Assembly (NCBI GenBank): GCA_017302355.1
Contig: JAFLDQ010000031.1
Span: forward strand, 1 to 28,183
Source of the DNA: Dechloromonas sp.
GTDB lineage: Bacteria; Pseudomonadota; Gammaproteobacteria; Burkholderiales; Rhodocyclaceae
Direction of reading: 5' to 3'
DNA: 28,183 nucleotides
The notes below the pieces were generated by a model, which was not told the DNA's origin, did no database searches, and saw only the letters and a list, made by a program, of their open reading frames with translations. A program made the translations under genes and the position numbers. Positions 1 through 8,320 of the stretch are shown here, one piece after another (the stretch's first letter is position 1; each line of letters begins with the position of its first letter).

Positions 1-386
1 ATGCCGGGCCCCTTGAGCCGCTGGCCCAGGGTGTACAGGTACTCGGCGTGACGCTCCGCGACCGGGATGCCGACGGCCTGCACCGGGGCGAGCCACGGAG
101 GGAAGGCACCCGCGTAGTGCTCCACGAGCAGCGCCAGGCCACGCGCGATGCGCGCTTCGGGAACGACATCCCCGGTGGCCTCGGTCAGACAACGCTCGAC
201 GAGCTTGCGGACGCCATCGCCCACGAAGCCGATGATGGTCTCGGCCGGCAGTCGAACGAGACCGAGCGTCTCGAGGACGTGGTTGGACGATGCGACCAGA
301 TCGCCCGCTGAATCGATCAGCGTGCCGTCGAGGTCGAAGATGATGTGGCGAAAGTTCAGACGGAGAACGACGATCCGCAGCCGCAC
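1..386 (-). CDS. Gph-like HAD phosphatase N-terminus joined to a ThrRS tail (partial, probably chimeric)
   Basis: The frame is open to the left window edge. Its first part reads as a phosphoglycolate phosphatase (Gph)-type HAD hydrolase: the [10 protein letters not shown] nucleophile motif lies near the start and a [14 protein letters not shown] motif follows. From about base 119 leftward the protein becomes [21 protein letters not shown], which is the hallmark of the threonyl-tRNA synthetase anticodon-binding domain, not of a phosphatase. The switch falls at the motif EHYAG, which resembles both families. The start is uncertain. A GTG at 386 overlaps erpA by 31 bases. A CTG at 359 overlaps the erpA stop as CTGA and gives the N-terminal length usual for Gph. 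Neither has a clear ribosome binding site. A true fusion of this kind would be extraordinary, so I read it as a cloning, assembly or recombination join. Confidence 0.6.
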   Translation of the reverse strand, partial: MRLRIVVLRLNFRHIIFDLDGTLIDSAGDLVASSNHVLETLGLVRLPAETIIGFVGDGVRKLVERCLTEATGDVVPEARIARGLALLVEHYAGAFPPWLAPVQAVGIPVAERHAEYLYTLGQRLKGPG

Positions 387-736
387 GTGCGGTCTGCGTT
401 GGGGTTCACGAACTTGAACCCGGCGCCGTGCAGCCCGTCGACGTAGTCGACGCGCGTTCCCGCCAGATACGGCACACTCGCCGGGTCGATGAACACCCGC
501 ACGCCTTCGATCTCGAAGATCGTGTCGTCGTCCCGCGGAGCATCGTCGAGCTCCAGCGAGTACTGCAGGCCCGAACACCCGCCCCCGAGCACCGAAACGC
601 GAAGTCCGGCCGGCTCGGGACGCTTCTCGCGCTGCAGGAGAACCTTCACCCGAGCAACCGCCGTCGGTGACAGCAGGACCTCGCCACCTGCGACGGAAGT
701 CTCGTCGTTCTGCTGGGTTAGCGTTGCTTCACTCAT
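356..736 (-). CDS. erpA: A-type iron-sulfur cluster carrier, ErpA/IscA family
   Basis: This 126-residue protein is an A-type Fe-S carrier that delivers clusters to apoproteins in the cytoplasm. The three ligand cysteines are present: one in the GGGCSGLQ motif in mid-protein and two in the C-terminal CGCGSSF motif. The N-terminal 25 residues are a polar extension without family features. The length is slightly above the usual 105-120. The gene faces away from the DegQ-like gene across a 141-base gap, and the phosphatase frame overlaps its end. ErpA is named over IscA or SufA because no isc or suf genes are adjacent and the length fits, but these paralogues are hard to separate by eye. It lies in the left segment, whose origin is in doubt. 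Confidence 0.85.
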   Translation of the reverse strand: MSEATLTQQNDETSVAGGEVLLSPTAVARVKVLLQREKRPEPAGLRVSVLGGGCSGLQYSLELDDAPRDDDTIFEIEGVRVFIDPASVPYLAGTRVDYVDGLHGAGFKFVNPNADRTCGCGSSFSV

Positions 737-877
737 CGGAGACTTGGGTACTCACGGGCCCGCGACCAGTCAAGACGAGTGGTGCAGGACATCGACCGAA
801 GATCCGGCGGGGGAGCACGTCTAATCGGCGTCGTGGATGAGCATCCGAGCCTCGTCCCGCAATCGAGAGGTGCATTC
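737..877. promoter_or_regulatory. Divergent intergenic region between erpA and the DegQ-like gene
   Basis: This 141-base gap must hold the start signals of both divergent genes. On the minus strand a good -35 hexamer TTGACT lies at 768-773, but the sequence 17 bases downstream (TACCCA) is a poor -10. On the plus strand there is a TCTAAT -10-like hexamer near 820 without a matching -35. The GAGAGG at 865-870 is the ribosome binding site of the DegQ-like gene. No hairpin or operator is evident. Confidence 0.3.
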
Positions 878-1963
878 GTGGATCCCAGAACCTTGCTGAG
901 AGCCTTCCTCCTTTGCCTGGTGGCGGTCCTTCCCGCCGCACAGCCATCTCGCGCGCTTGCGAGCGTCGCCGCGCTGCCCACCTTCACCGGCGTCGCACGT
1001 TCGGTGAGCCCGTCGGTGGTGAACATCTCGATCACCTCCGAGGTCGGTCCCTCCGGACCACAGGGACCGGGCGATCCGTTCTTCGATCGCTACTTTGGCG
1101 GGCAGGGTGCACCCCGAACAGCACGCAGCCTCGGGTCCGGCTTCGTGATCTCGCCGGACGGCTACATCGCGACCAACGCCCACGTGGTTGCACGTGCGAG
1201 CAAGGTCTCGGTGCGGCTGGCCAGCAAGAAAGAGTATCCCGCAAAGATCATCGGTGTCGACGAGAAGACCGATGTCGCGCTGATCAAGATCGAGCCCAAG
1301 GAACCACTACAGCCGGTCACCCTCGGTGATTCCAGCAACCTCGAGGTGGGCGAGTGGGTCATGGCCATCGGCAGCCCGTTCGGTCTCGAGCAGACCGTGA
1401 CGGTGGGCGTCGTCAGCGCGAAGGCTCGCGTCCTCGGAGCTGGACCGTATGACGATTTCATCCAGACCGACGCGGCGATCAACCCGGGCAACTCCGGCGG
1501 CGCGCTGGTCGACATCAATGGCCACCTGGTCGGCATCAATACGGCAATCTACTCGCGCACCGGCGGCTCGAACGGCATCGGCTTCGCCATTCCCGTTTCC
1601 AGCGCCAGGAACATCATGGAGCAGATCATCCAGAGCGGCGCGGTGACCCGCGGCTGGATCGGCGTCGAGGCGCAGGAAATCACTTCCGAACTCGCCGAAT
1701 CGTTCGGGCTGCCGGACAGCGAAGGGGCGCTGATCGCCGGCGTCGTCCGCGGCAGCCCGGCCGATGACGCCGGCGTCCGCCCCGGCGATGTGCTGCTGAC
1801 GGTCGGCGGCAAGCCGGTCAAGGATCCGCAGGTCATGCTCGAACTGATCGCCGCGCTCAAGCCCGACGACCGCTCGACACTGCGCCTGCGCCGCGACAGG
1901 ACCGTGATCGAGGCGCAGGTCAGGATCGGCAAGCGGCCGGCGATGCGCTCCGAGCAGGAGTGA
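878..1963 (+). CDS. degQ: Periplasmic trypsin-like serine protease with one PDZ domain (DegQ/HtrA family)
   Basis: This HtrA-family protease degrades misfolded envelope proteins in the periplasm. The GTG at 878 is chosen because GAGAGG precedes it by 7 bases and it gives a clean signal peptide (hydrophobic stretch at about residues 6-25). The upstream ATG at 779 would add 33 untypical residues. The catalytic triad is His102 (TNAHVV), Asp132 (KTDVALIKI) and Ser206 (GNSGGAL). A single PDZ domain covers about 255-345, giving the 361-residue one-PDZ form. Codon use changes inside the gene: nine glycine codons before about base 1447 are gga or ggt, and none after. Glu shifts from gag toward gaa at the same point. 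From 'VSSARNIMEQII' on, the protein looks like a typical betaproteobacterial DegQ. The 5' half does not. See the findings on a chimeric join. Confidence 0.85.
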   Translation: MDPRTLLRAFLLCLVAVLPAAQPSRALASVAALPTFTGVARSVSPSVVNISITSEVGPSGPQGPGDPFFDRYFGGQGAPRTARSLGSGFVISPDGYIATNAHVVARASKVSVRLASKKEYPAKIIGVDEKTDVALIKIEPKEPLQPVTLGDSSNLEVGEWVMAIGSPFGLEQTVTVGVVSAKARVLGAGPYDDFIQTDAAINPGNSGGALVDINGHLVGINTAIYSRTGGSNGIGFAIPVSSARNIMEQIIQSGAVTRGWIGVEAQEITSELAESFGLPDSEGALIAGVVRGSPADDAGVRPGDVLLTVGGKPVKDPQVMLELIAALKPDDRSTLRLRRDRTVIEAQVRIGKRPAMRSEQE

Positions 1964-1966
1964 ACC

Positions 1967-2773
1967 ATGTGCCAGCTGCTGGGCATGAACTGCAACGTGC
2001 CGACCGACATCTGCTTCTCGTTCACCGGTTTCCAGGCGCGCGGCGGCGCGACCGACGTGCATTCCGACGGCTGGGGAATCGCCTTTTTCGAAGGCAAGGG
2101 GACGCGCGTCTTTCTCGATCCCCGGCCATCGTGCACCTCGCCGGTGGCCGAACTGGTGCGCCAGTATCCGATCCACTCGAAGAGCGTCATCGCCCACATC
2201 CGCAAGGCCACGCAGGGTGCTGTCGGGCTGGAGAACACCCACCCGTTCATGCGCGAACTGTGGGGGCGCTACTGGATCTTCGCACACAACGGCAACCTGC
2301 TCGATTTCGCGCCGCCGCTGGACGGGAGCTTCGCGCCGGTCGGCGTGACCGACAGCGAGCGCGCCTTCTGCTGGCTGCTGCAGCGGCTGCGCCAGCGCTT
2401 CGGCGGCGCACCGCCCGAGTCCGCCGGGCTGTTTGCCGCCGTCCATGAAGCGACGCTGGAAATCGCCCGCCACGGCGAATTCAATTTCCTGCTTTCCAAC
2501 GGCGACTGGCTGTTCGCCCACGCGTCGACCCGGCTCGCCTACATCGTGCGCCAGGCGCCGTTTGCCCAGGCCCACCTGAAAGACCAGGATGTGACGGTCG
2601 ACTTCAGCGACGTCACGTCCCTCGAGGATCGCGTCGCGGTGATCGCCACGCTGCCGCTGACCGACAATGAAGTCTGGGAAACCATGCCGGCCGGGACGCT
2701 GTGGTGGTTCGAGGAGGGAATCGCGGTGCAGATGCGCGAAACCGTTCCCGGACCGGAGCGCCAGGCGGCCTGA
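1967..2773 (+). CDS. Class II glutamine amidotransferase, YafJ type
   Basis: The 268-residue protein begins MCQLLGMN, so Cys2 becomes the N-terminal nucleophile of an Ntn-hydrolase glutaminase once Met1 is removed. Further class II motifs are HSDGWGIAFF, AHIRKATQG, NTHPF and FAHNGNL, in family order. There is no attached synthetase or isomerase domain, which is the form of YafJ and its relatives. The acceptor substrate of this group is not established. The gene starts 3 bases after the protease stop, so the two are likely co-transcribed. Its stop codon ends directly against the tatC stop on the other strand, with no bases between. Confidence 0.88.
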   Translation: MCQLLGMNCNVPTDICFSFTGFQARGGATDVHSDGWGIAFFEGKGTRVFLDPRPSCTSPVAELVRQYPIHSKSVIAHIRKATQGAVGLENTHPFMRELWGRYWIFAHNGNLLDFAPPLDGSFAPVGVTDSERAFCWLLQRLRQRFGGAPPESAGLFAAVHEATLEIARHGEFNFLLSNGDWLFAHASTRLAYIVRQAPFAQAHLKDQDVTVDFSDVTSLEDRVAVIATLPLTDNEVWETMPAGTLWWFEEGIAVQMRETVPGPERQAA

Positions 2774-3613
2774 CTACTTTTCGGAGAGCTTGCGGAATTC
2801 CTCGTCCGCGCTATCCATCCCGGCGGCCATTTTTGCCTCGGTGGCGGGGTCGACCGCGGCAGGCTCTTCCGGGGCCGGTCTGGCGACGAAACGCGACGCC
2901 AGGATGCCCAGCTCGTAGAGCAGGCACATCGGAATCGCCAGCGCCAGTTGCGACACGACGTCGGGCGGCGTGACCACCGCCGCGACGACGAAGGCTCCGA
3001 CGATGAAGTAGGAGCGCCACTCCTTCAGCTTGTCGACGGTCACGACCCCCATCCTGACCAGCACGACGAGCGCCACCGGCACCTCGAAGGTGATGCCGAA
3101 AGCGAGGAACATGGTCATCACGAACGACAGGTAGGCTTCGATGTCCGGCGCCGGCGTGATGCTCTTCGGCGCGAAGCCGGCGATGAAGCTGAAGACCTGG
3201 CCGAAGACGAAGAAGTAGCAGAACGCCATGCCGAGGATGAAGAGCAGGGTGCTCGAAATGATCAGCGGGATGCCGAGCCGCTTCTCGTGCGCGTAGAGCC
3301 CGGGAGCGATGAACGCCCAGGCCTGGTAGAGGATGAACGGCAGAGCCAGGACAAAGGCGACCATGGCGGTCACCTTGAGCGGCACCATGAACGGCGTGAT
3401 GACGCCGATGGCGACCATCTTGGTGCCTTCCGGCAGGGCGGCGGTCAGCGGCGCGGCAAGGAAATCGTAGATGGCGCCCGGCCCGGGATAGAGGCACAGC
3501 GCGCCGAGCATGACGCCGACGGCGATCAGGCTGCGCAGCAGGCGGTCGCGCAACTCGACGAGATGCGAGATGAACGATTCTTCCGGCGCCGAGCCTGCCT
3601 GCGGATCGCTCAT
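2774..3613 (-). CDS. tatC: Sec-independent protein translocase subunit TatC
   Basis: TatC is the polytopic inner-membrane receptor for twin-arginine signal peptides and the scaffold of the Tat translocase. The 279-residue protein has the N-terminal [15 protein letters not shown] motif that binds the RR signal, six predicted membrane segments, and the conserved glutamate in FGITFEVP. It carries a hydrophilic C-terminal tail of about 40 residues rich in Glu, Ala and Pro. Its ATG overlaps the tatB stop as ATGA, so translation is probably coupled. It is the last gene of the minus-strand his-HIT-tat run and converges on the amidotransferase gene. Confidence 0.97.
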   Translation of the reverse strand: MSDPQAGSAPEESFISHLVELRDRLLRSLIAVGVMLGALCLYPGPGAIYDFLAAPLTAALPEGTKMVAIGVITPFMVPLKVTAMVAFVLALPFILYQAWAFIAPGLYAHEKRLGIPLIISSTLLFILGMAFCYFFVFGQVFSFIAGFAPKSITPAPDIEAYLSFVMTMFLAFGITFEVPVALVVLVRMGVVTVDKLKEWRSYFIVGAFVVAAVVTPPDVVSQLALAIPMCLLYELGILASRFVARPAPEEPAAVDPATEAKMAAGMDSADEEFRKLSEK

Positions 3614-4023
3614 GCGGCGGGCTTGCCCGGGATCCCGGTGGCCGGAACCGCGGCCTCGGCCAGCGGAGTCGATGCCCCGGCGGCGGGAGTCTGGGCGGCC
3701 TGCGTCACCAGTTGCGCCGCCTCGTTCAGTTCGGCAACCGCCGCCTGGGCCGGCGCTTCGACCGAGGCGCGGGCGGTTTCGTACTCCTTGCGCACCGAAT
3801 CCTCGAGCGAACGCGCCGACTCGGTGACTTCCGCCTGCAGCTTCTTCAGTTCGTCGAGCTGGATCTCGCGGTTGATGTCCGACTTGACGTCATTGACGTA
3901 GCGCTGCGCCCGCCCGAGCAGATGCCCGAGAGTCCGCGCCACCCTGGGCAGTTTCTCCGGCCCGATGACGAGCAGGGCAACCACGCCGATGACCATGAGT
4001 TCGGAAAAGCCGATGTCGAACAT
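3610..4023 (-). CDS. tatB: Sec-independent protein translocase subunit TatB
   Basis: TatB joins TatC to form the receptor complex of the twin-arginine pathway. The 137-residue protein starts [26 protein letters not shown], with the family's short membrane helix, a Gly-Pro hinge, then an amphipathic helix and a long charged coiled-coil-like region (about 25-95). The last 45 residues are Ala/Pro/Thr-rich and probably disordered. The Glu at position 8 in the membrane helix and the PEKLP motif separate it from TatA. It lies between tatA (64 bases upstream) and tatC (4-base overlap). Confidence 0.96.
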   Translation of the reverse strand: MFDIGFSELMVIGVVALLVIGPEKLPRVARTLGHLLGRAQRYVNDVKSDINREIQLDELKKLQAEVTESARSLEDSVRKEYETARASVEAPAQAAVAELNEAAQLVTQAAQTPAAGASTPLAEAAVPATGIPGKPAA

Positions 4024-4087
4024 GGGAATGCGCCATGAGGCAGGCAGGCGGGAACCGTCCGCGTCGTCCGCTGACCCGCTCCGCCGC

Positions 4088-4321
4088 TCAGGACCTGGTC
4101 TTTTCCTTCACTTCGACATCGATCGTCTGGCCGCCGGCCTGCTGCGCCGGCGCGCTGTCGGCAGCCGGCGGTTCCGGTGCGTTGGCGTCCTTCATGCCGT
4201 CCTTGAAACCCTTGACCGCACCGCCGAGATCCTGCCCGACATTGCGCAGCTTCTTGGTGCCGAAGACCAGCATCACGATGACCAGAACGATCAGCCAGTG
4301 CCAGATGGAAAAACTGCCCAT
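4088..4321 (-). CDS. tatA: Sec-independent protein translocase subunit TatA
   Basis: TatA oligomerises to form the protein-conducting element of the Tat pathway. The 77-residue protein has the typical order: [16 protein letters not shown] membrane helix, the [14 protein letters not shown] hinge and amphipathic helix, then an acidic and Ala/Pro-rich tail. The motif FGTKKL is diagnostic for TatA/E. A GGAGAC ribosome binding site sits just upstream, in the 9-base gap after the HIT gene, so the tat genes read as the tail of the his operon. Tat-related regulation is not visible in the sequence. Confidence 0.96.
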   Translation of the reverse strand: MGSFSIWHWLIVLVIVMLVFGTKKLRNVGQDLGGAVKGFKDGMKDANAPEPPAADSAPAQQAGGQTIDVEVKEKTRS

Positions 4322-4330
4322 GTCCGTCTC

Positions 4331-4681
4331 CTAGAGGCGTTTCAGCATGGGGCCGACCGGATCCGGTCCGCCCACGACATGCATGTGCAGGTGGGGCACT
4401 TCCTGATTCCCCACCCGTCCGTTGTTGATGATGACACGGAAGCCGTCCGGGCTACCCTGCGCCGTCGCGATTTCGTTGGCCCTCGCCAGCATGCCGCCGA
4501 GTACCGGCACATCTTCCGCGGTGGCCGTCGCCAGCGACGTGATGTGTTTTTTCGGGATCACCAGGACGTGGACCGGGCGCTGCGGATAAAGATCCCTGAA
4601 GGCGAGGATGTCGCCGTCCTCGAACACCTTGTGGCAGGGAATGCTGCCGGCGACGATCCTGCAGAAAATGCAGTCGCTCAT
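4331..4681 (-). CDS. HIT-family nucleotide hydrolase/transferase
   Basis: This 116-residue protein is a histidine triad (HIT) protein of the Hint branch, a small cytoplasmic enzyme that hydrolyses purine nucleoside phosphoramidates. It begins [12 protein letters not shown] with the zinc-binding-like CxxC of Hint proteins and ends with the catalytic HLHMHVVGG motif. The start at 4681 overlaps the hisE stop as ATGA, and the family N-terminus fits this start; a longer open frame upstream lies over hisE. HIT proteins are often encoded directly after hisE in proteobacteria, but a role in histidine synthesis is not established. Confidence 0.93.
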   Translation of the reverse strand: MSDCIFCRIVAGSIPCHKVFEDGDILAFRDLYPQRPVHVLVIPKKHITSLATATAEDVPVLGGMLARANEIATAQGSPDGFRVIINNGRVGNQEVPHLHMHVVGGPDPVGPMLKRL

Positions 4682-5097
4682 TTGTGGCCGTCCTTTGCCT
4701 TCTTGTCGTCCTTGCCGCCCCGCGACTTTTTCTCGTCGATGCCGGAGATCCCTTCGCGCCGGCGCAGTTCCTGGAGAACGTCCTCGACGCCCAGGCCGTA
4801 AAAGGCGAGCAGCACCAGGACATGATAGATCACGTCGGTCGATTCCCAGACGACTTTCAGGCGCTTGCCTTCCTTGCCCGCCATGATCAGTTCGGCGCAT
4901 TCCTCGCCGATCTTCTTGAGGATGGAATCGGGGCCGCCCGCCAGCAATTGCGCGGTATAGGAGGTTTCCGGGTCGGCATTGCGCCGCGAGGCGAGCGTCT
5001 CGGAAAGACGGTGCAGCAAGTCATGCTTGCCCTTCTTTTCCGCCGTCTCCGCCTTCTCGGTCGTCTCCGTCCTGCCTGTCTCTTCTGTCTTGCTCAT
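4678..5097 (-). CDS. hisE: Phosphoribosyl-ATP pyrophosphatase
   Basis: HisE hydrolyses phosphoribosyl-ATP to phosphoribosyl-AMP and pyrophosphate, the second step of histidine synthesis. The MazG-like alpha-helical core lies at about residues 24-115, with the metal-binding [14 protein letters not shown] and [13 protein letters not shown] motifs. The 139-residue length is above the usual 100-110 because of two low-complexity ends: an N-terminal stretch of about 23 residues made mostly of Thr, Glu and Lys, and a basic Lys/Asp/Gly-rich C-terminus. The start at 5097 overlaps the hisI stop as ATGA. It is separate from hisI, as is normal in betaproteobacteria, and not fused as in enterics. Confidence 0.93.
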   Translation of the reverse strand: MSKTEETGRTETTEKAETAEKKGKHDLLHRLSETLASRRNADPETSYTAQLLAGGPDSILKKIGEECAELIMAGKEGKRLKVVWESTDVIYHVLVLLAFYGLGVEDVLQELRRREGISGIDEKKSRGGKDDKKAKDGHK

Positions 5098-5495
5098 TTT
5101 GCGTAGATTTCCTTTGGGTCTTTGACAACCGGATCGACGGGAAGCCAGCGTTCCCCTTGCAACTCGTTGAAGAAGCAGCTTGCGCGGCCGGTATGGCAGG
5201 CGATGCCGCCCACCTGCTCGATCGCCAGCAACAGCACGTCGCCGTCGCAATCGGTACGGATCGCCTTCACTTTCTGGAAGTGCCCCGATTCTTCACCCTT
5301 GCGCCACAGACGTTTTCTCGAACGCGACCAGTATACCGCGTTGCCGGAGCGGACTGTTTCCTGCAGCGACTCGCGGTTCATGAAGGCGAACATGACGACA
5401 CGGCCCTGCCCGTCCTGGGCGATGGCCGGGATCATGCCGTCGGCGTCCCACTTGAGGGCGTCCAGCCAGGGCAACGCGTGGTCGAGATCGCTCAC
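5094..5495 (-). CDS. hisI: Phosphoribosyl-AMP cyclohydrolase
   Basis: HisI opens the adenine ring of phosphoribosyl-AMP, the third step of the pathway, in the cytoplasm. The 133-residue protein contains the [12 protein letters not shown] and [18 protein letters not shown] motifs, the metal-binding TDCDGD, and the zinc cysteines of CHTGRASCF. It starts with GTG at 5495, which overlaps the hisF stop as GTGA and gives the family's usual N-terminus. It is a stand-alone cyclohydrolase without a HisE domain. Confidence 0.96.
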   Translation of the reverse strand: MSDLDHALPWLDALKWDADGMIPAIAQDGQGRVVMFAFMNRESLQETVRSGNAVYWSRSRKRLWRKGEESGHFQKVKAIRTDCDGDVLLLAIEQVGGIACHTGRASCFFNELQGERWLPVDPVVKDPKEIYAK

Positions 5496-6250
5496 AGACG
5501 CACTTCGATGCCGCGCGCCGCCAGGTATTCCTTGGCCTGGCGCACGGTGAATTCGCCAAAATGGAAGATCGACGCGGCCAGTACCGCGTCGGCCCGCCCC
5601 TCGCTGACGCCATCGGCGAGATGCTGCAGCGTCCCGACACCGCCGGAGGCAATGACCGGAATCCCGATGGCGTCGGACACCGTGCGGGTCAGCGCCAGAT
5701 CGAAGCCGTTCTTCGTTCCGTCGCGATCCATGCTGGTCAGCAGGATTTCACCGGCGCCGAGCATTTCGACCCGTTTCGCCCAGTCGACCGCATCGAGTCC
5801 GGTATCGTTGCGTCCGCCGTGGGTGAACACGTTCCACCTGCCGGGCGCCGTCTGCTTGGCGTCGATGGCGACGACGATGCACTGCGAACCGACCTTGTTC
5901 GACGCGTTGAACACGAGATCGGGGTCGTTCACCGCCGCCGTGTTCATCGAAACCTTGTCGGCGCCGGCGTTGAGCAGGCGGCGGACATCCTCGACCCGGC
6001 GCACGCCGCCGCCGACGGTCAGCGGAATGAAGACCTGCGCGGCACAGGCTTCGACGATGTGCAGGATGATATCGCGCTGGTCGCTCGAAGCCGTGATGTC
6101 GAGGAAAGTGATTTCGTCGGCGCCCTGTTCGTCGTAGCGGCGGGCGATTTCGACCGGGTCGCCGGCGTCACGCAGGGCGACGAAGTTGGTTCCCTTGACG
6201 ACACGGCCGGCGGTGACATCGAGACAGGGGATGATGCGCTTGGCGAGCAT
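5492..6250 (-). CDS. hisF: Imidazole glycerol phosphate synthase subunit HisF
   Basis: HisF is the cyclase of the HisFH glutamine amidotransferase. It uses ammonia from HisH to convert PRFAR into imidazole glycerol phosphate and AICAR. The 252-residue (beta-alpha)8 barrel shows [15 protein letters not shown] at the N-terminus with the catalytic aspartate, [13 protein letters not shown], the second catalytic aspartate in TGLDAVDW, and the phosphate-binding ASGGVG near the end. Its ATG shares one base with the hisA stop (TGATG). Length and motifs are normal. Confidence 0.97.
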   Translation of the reverse strand: MLAKRIIPCLDVTAGRVVKGTNFVALRDAGDPVEIARRYDEQGADEITFLDITASSDQRDIILHIVEACAAQVFIPLTVGGGVRRVEDVRRLLNAGADKVSMNTAAVNDPDLVFNASNKVGSQCIVVAIDAKQTAPGRWNVFTHGGRNDTGLDAVDWAKRVEMLGAGEILLTSMDRDGTKNGFDLALTRTVSDAIGIPVIASGGVGTLQHLADGVSEGRADAVLAASIFHFGEFTVRQAKEYLAARGIEVRL

Positions 6251-6990
6251 CAGCCGCCGCCGGCATCGGCGACTTCCTGCGCCGCCTTGAAGTCGAGCGA
6301 CCCGTCGTAGATGGCGCGGCCGGCAATGGTCGCGACGATGCCTTCATTCTCCAGCGCGCAGAGCTGCCTGATCTCGTCGAGGGCCGAGAGGCCGCCCGAG
6401 GCGATCACCGGTATGGTCAGCGCCTGCGCCAGACGCAGGGTGGCGTCGATGTTGATGCCGGACAGCATGCCGTCGCGGCCGATGTCGGTGTAGATGATCG
6501 CCTCGACGCCGTAATCCTCGTACTTCCGCCCAAGATCGACGACATCGTGACCGGTCAGCTTCGACCAGCCGTCGGTCGCCACCCTGCCGTCCCGGGCGTC
6601 GAGACCGACGATGATGTGGCCGGGAAAGGCCGTGCAGGCGTCGTGCAGGAAGCCGGGGTTCTTGACGGCGGCGGTGCCGATGATGACGTAGCTCAGGCCG
6701 TCGTCGAGGCAGCGCTCGATGGTGTCGAGGTCGCGAATCCCGCCGCCGAGTTGCACCGGAATGTCGTCGCCGACTTCGTCAAGGATGGCCCGGATCGCCG
6801 GCTCGTTCTTCGGCTTGCCGGCAAAGGCGCCGTTGAGGTCGACCAGATGCAGGCGGCGCGCGCCCTGCTCCAGCCAGTGCCGGGCCATGGCGGCCGGGCT
6901 GTCGGAAAAGACGGTGGCCTGTTCCATCAGGCCCTGTTTCAGACGGACGCACTGGCCGTCCTTGAGATCGATGGCGGGGATGATCAGCAT
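6250..6990 (-). CDS. hisA: ProFAR isomerase HisA
   Basis: HisA isomerises ProFAR to PRFAR, the step before HisFH. The 246-residue protein is a half-barrel duplicate relative of HisF with [18 protein letters not shown] at the start (catalytic Asp8), [21 protein letters not shown] with the second catalytic aspartate, and ASGGLSAL. It lies 36 bases after hisH and shares one base with the hisF start. No clear Shine-Dalgarno sequence precedes the ATG. Confidence 0.97.
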   Translation of the reverse strand: MLIIPAIDLKDGQCVRLKQGLMEQATVFSDSPAAMARHWLEQGARRLHLVDLNGAFAGKPKNEPAIRAILDEVGDDIPVQLGGGIRDLDTIERCLDDGLSYVIIGTAAVKNPGFLHDACTAFPGHIIVGLDARDGRVATDGWSKLTGHDVVDLGRKYEDYGVEAIIYTDIGRDGMLSGINIDATLRLAQALTIPVIASGGLSALDEIRQLCALENEGIVATIAGRAIYDGSLDFKAAQEVADAGGG

Positions 6991-7026
6991 GGGAATTGGA
7001 TGGGAGGAAATTCGACAGACGCGGTG

Positions 7027-7659
7027 TTACGGCTGCCACGCGACAAAATTCTTCAGCAGTTGCAATCCGTCCTGAGCGCTTTTCTCCGGGTGAAACTGAA
7101 CGGCGAAGATATTATCCCGCCCCACCGCACAGGTAAAGGGGATGCCGTACTCGGCCGTTCCCGTCACCAGGGAGGGATCGGCCGGATGGACGCAATAACT
7201 GTGCACGAAATAGAAGCGGGCGCCGTCGGCGATCCCGGCCCACAAGACATGCGATTTCTGCCGCACGCGGTTCCAGCCCATGTGCGGGACCTTGAGGTGG
7301 CGGCCGTCCAGGCCGATCATCGGCGCCTCGGGGAAACGCCGGACATCACCGGCGAAAACACCGAGGCCGGCGAGATCGCCTTCGTCGCTGTGCTCGAACA
7401 GCATCTGCAAGCCGATGCAGATTCCGAGAAACGGCTTGTCGCGGGCGGCCGCCAGCACCGCCGGGCGCAGGCCGCGGGAGTCGAGTTCGCGCATGCAGTC
7501 GGGCATCGCCCCCTGCCCCGGGAACACCACGCGCTCCGCCGCCGCGACCACCGCCGGGTCGGCGGAGACGACGACCTCACCGCCGCCGGCGACATGCTCG
7601 AGCGCCTGCGACACCGAGCGCAGGTTGCCCATGCCGTAGTCGACGACCGCAATGGTCAC
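7027..7659 (-). CDS. hisH: Imidazole glycerol phosphate synthase glutaminase HisH
   Basis: HisH is the class I glutaminase that feeds ammonia to HisF. The 210-residue protein carries the nucleophile cysteine in [12 protein letters not shown], and the catalytic His and Glu in VQFHPEKS. The N-terminus [14 protein letters not shown] is typical. It starts with GTG at 7659, overlapping the hisB stop as GTGA, which points to translational coupling. The motif GICIGLQ varies slightly from the common GICLGMQ, without loss of a catalytic residue. Confidence 0.96.
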   Translation of the reverse strand: MTIAVVDYGMGNLRSVSQALEHVAGGGEVVVSADPAVVAAAERVVFPGQGAMPDCMRELDSRGLRPAVLAAARDKPFLGICIGLQMLFEHSDEGDLAGLGVFAGDVRRFPEAPMIGLDGRHLKVPHMGWNRVRQKSHVLWAGIADGARFYFVHSYCVHPADPSLVTGTAEYGIPFTCAVGRDNIFAVQFHPEKSAQDGLQLLKNFVAWQP

Positions 7660-8243
7660 AGCGCGCCTTTGGTCGACGGCATGGCGCCGGCCATGCGCGG
7701 ATCGGGCGTCGCCGCCATGCGCAACGCCCGGCCGAAGGCCTTGAAGACGGTTTCCGCCTGGTGGTGCGCGTTGACCCCGCGCAGGTTGTCGATGTGCAGC
7801 GTCATGCCGGCGTGGTTGACCAGCCCCTGGAAGAATTCATGGACGAGATCGACATCGAACTGGCCGATCATCGCCCGCGTGAACGGCACGTTGAATTCCA
7901 GCCCGGGACGCCCGGAAAGGTCGATGACGACGCGCGACAGCGCTTCGTCCAGCGGCACGTAGCTGTGGCCGTAGCGGGTCAGGCCCTTCTTGTCGCCCCA
8001 GGCCCGGGCCAGCGCCTGGCCGACGGTGATGCCGATGTCCTCGACCGTGTGGTGGGCGTCGATGTGCAGGTCGCCGTTGGCCTGAACTTCGAGATCGATC
8101 AGCCCGTGGCGGGCAACCTGGTCGAGCATGTGGTCGAAAAAGGGAACGCCGGTGGCGAACCTGCCCTGGCCGCTGCCGTCGAGATCGAGACGCACGCTGA
8201 TCTGCGTCTCCAGGGTGTTACGGACAATTTCCGCGTGGCGCAT
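7656..8243 (-). CDS. hisB: Imidazoleglycerol-phosphate dehydratase
   Basis: HisB dehydrates imidazole glycerol phosphate to imidazole acetol phosphate. Only the dehydratase domain is present (195 residues), not the enteric fusion with histidinol phosphatase. Paired metal-binding motifs [10 protein letters not shown] and NAHHQAET mark the two halves. The start at 8243 ([10 protein letters not shown]) is preferred over an in-frame ATG at 8279, because the latter adds 12 residues not typical of the family and lies on a probable -10 element. It is the first gene of the minus-strand his run and is divergent from hisC. Confidence 0.95.
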   Translation of the reverse strand: MRHAEIVRNTLETQISVRLDLDGSGQGRFATGVPFFDHMLDQVARHGLIDLEVQANGDLHIDAHHTVEDIGITVGQALARAWGDKKGLTRYGHSYVPLDEALSRVVIDLSGRPGLEFNVPFTRAMIGQFDVDLVHEFFQGLVNHAGMTLHIDNLRGVNAHHQAETVFKAFGRALRMAATPDPRMAGAMPSTKGAL

Positions 8244-8320
8244 GACGTGAGGCCGCAAAAGGCGTTGGGACGGGGGCATGATACCATTTCGCCCTCGTTT
8301 AGGCTTTCCGTGAAATTCCC
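8244..8320. promoter_or_regulatory. Divergent promoter region between hisB and hisC
   Basis: This 77-base gap must drive hisBHAFIE-HIT-tat leftward and hisC rightward. On the minus strand a TATCAT -10-like hexamer at 8278-8283 would place the transcript start near 8271, about 28 bases before the hisB ATG. I see no good -35 at 16-18 bases. On the plus strand only a weak TAGGCT near 8300 is present. No attenuator leader peptide with a run of His codons is seen in this gap. Confidence 0.35.

Noticed and set aside
779..877. Extended N-terminus of the protease from an ATG at 779
   Set aside because: The GTG at 878 has a good ribosome binding site and leads straight into a signal peptide; the extra 33 residues would hide it.
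1307..2575. Minus-strand open frame spanning the protease and amidotransferase genes
   Set aside because: It crosses the boundary of two clear plus-strand genes with catalytic residues and shows no recognisable domain.
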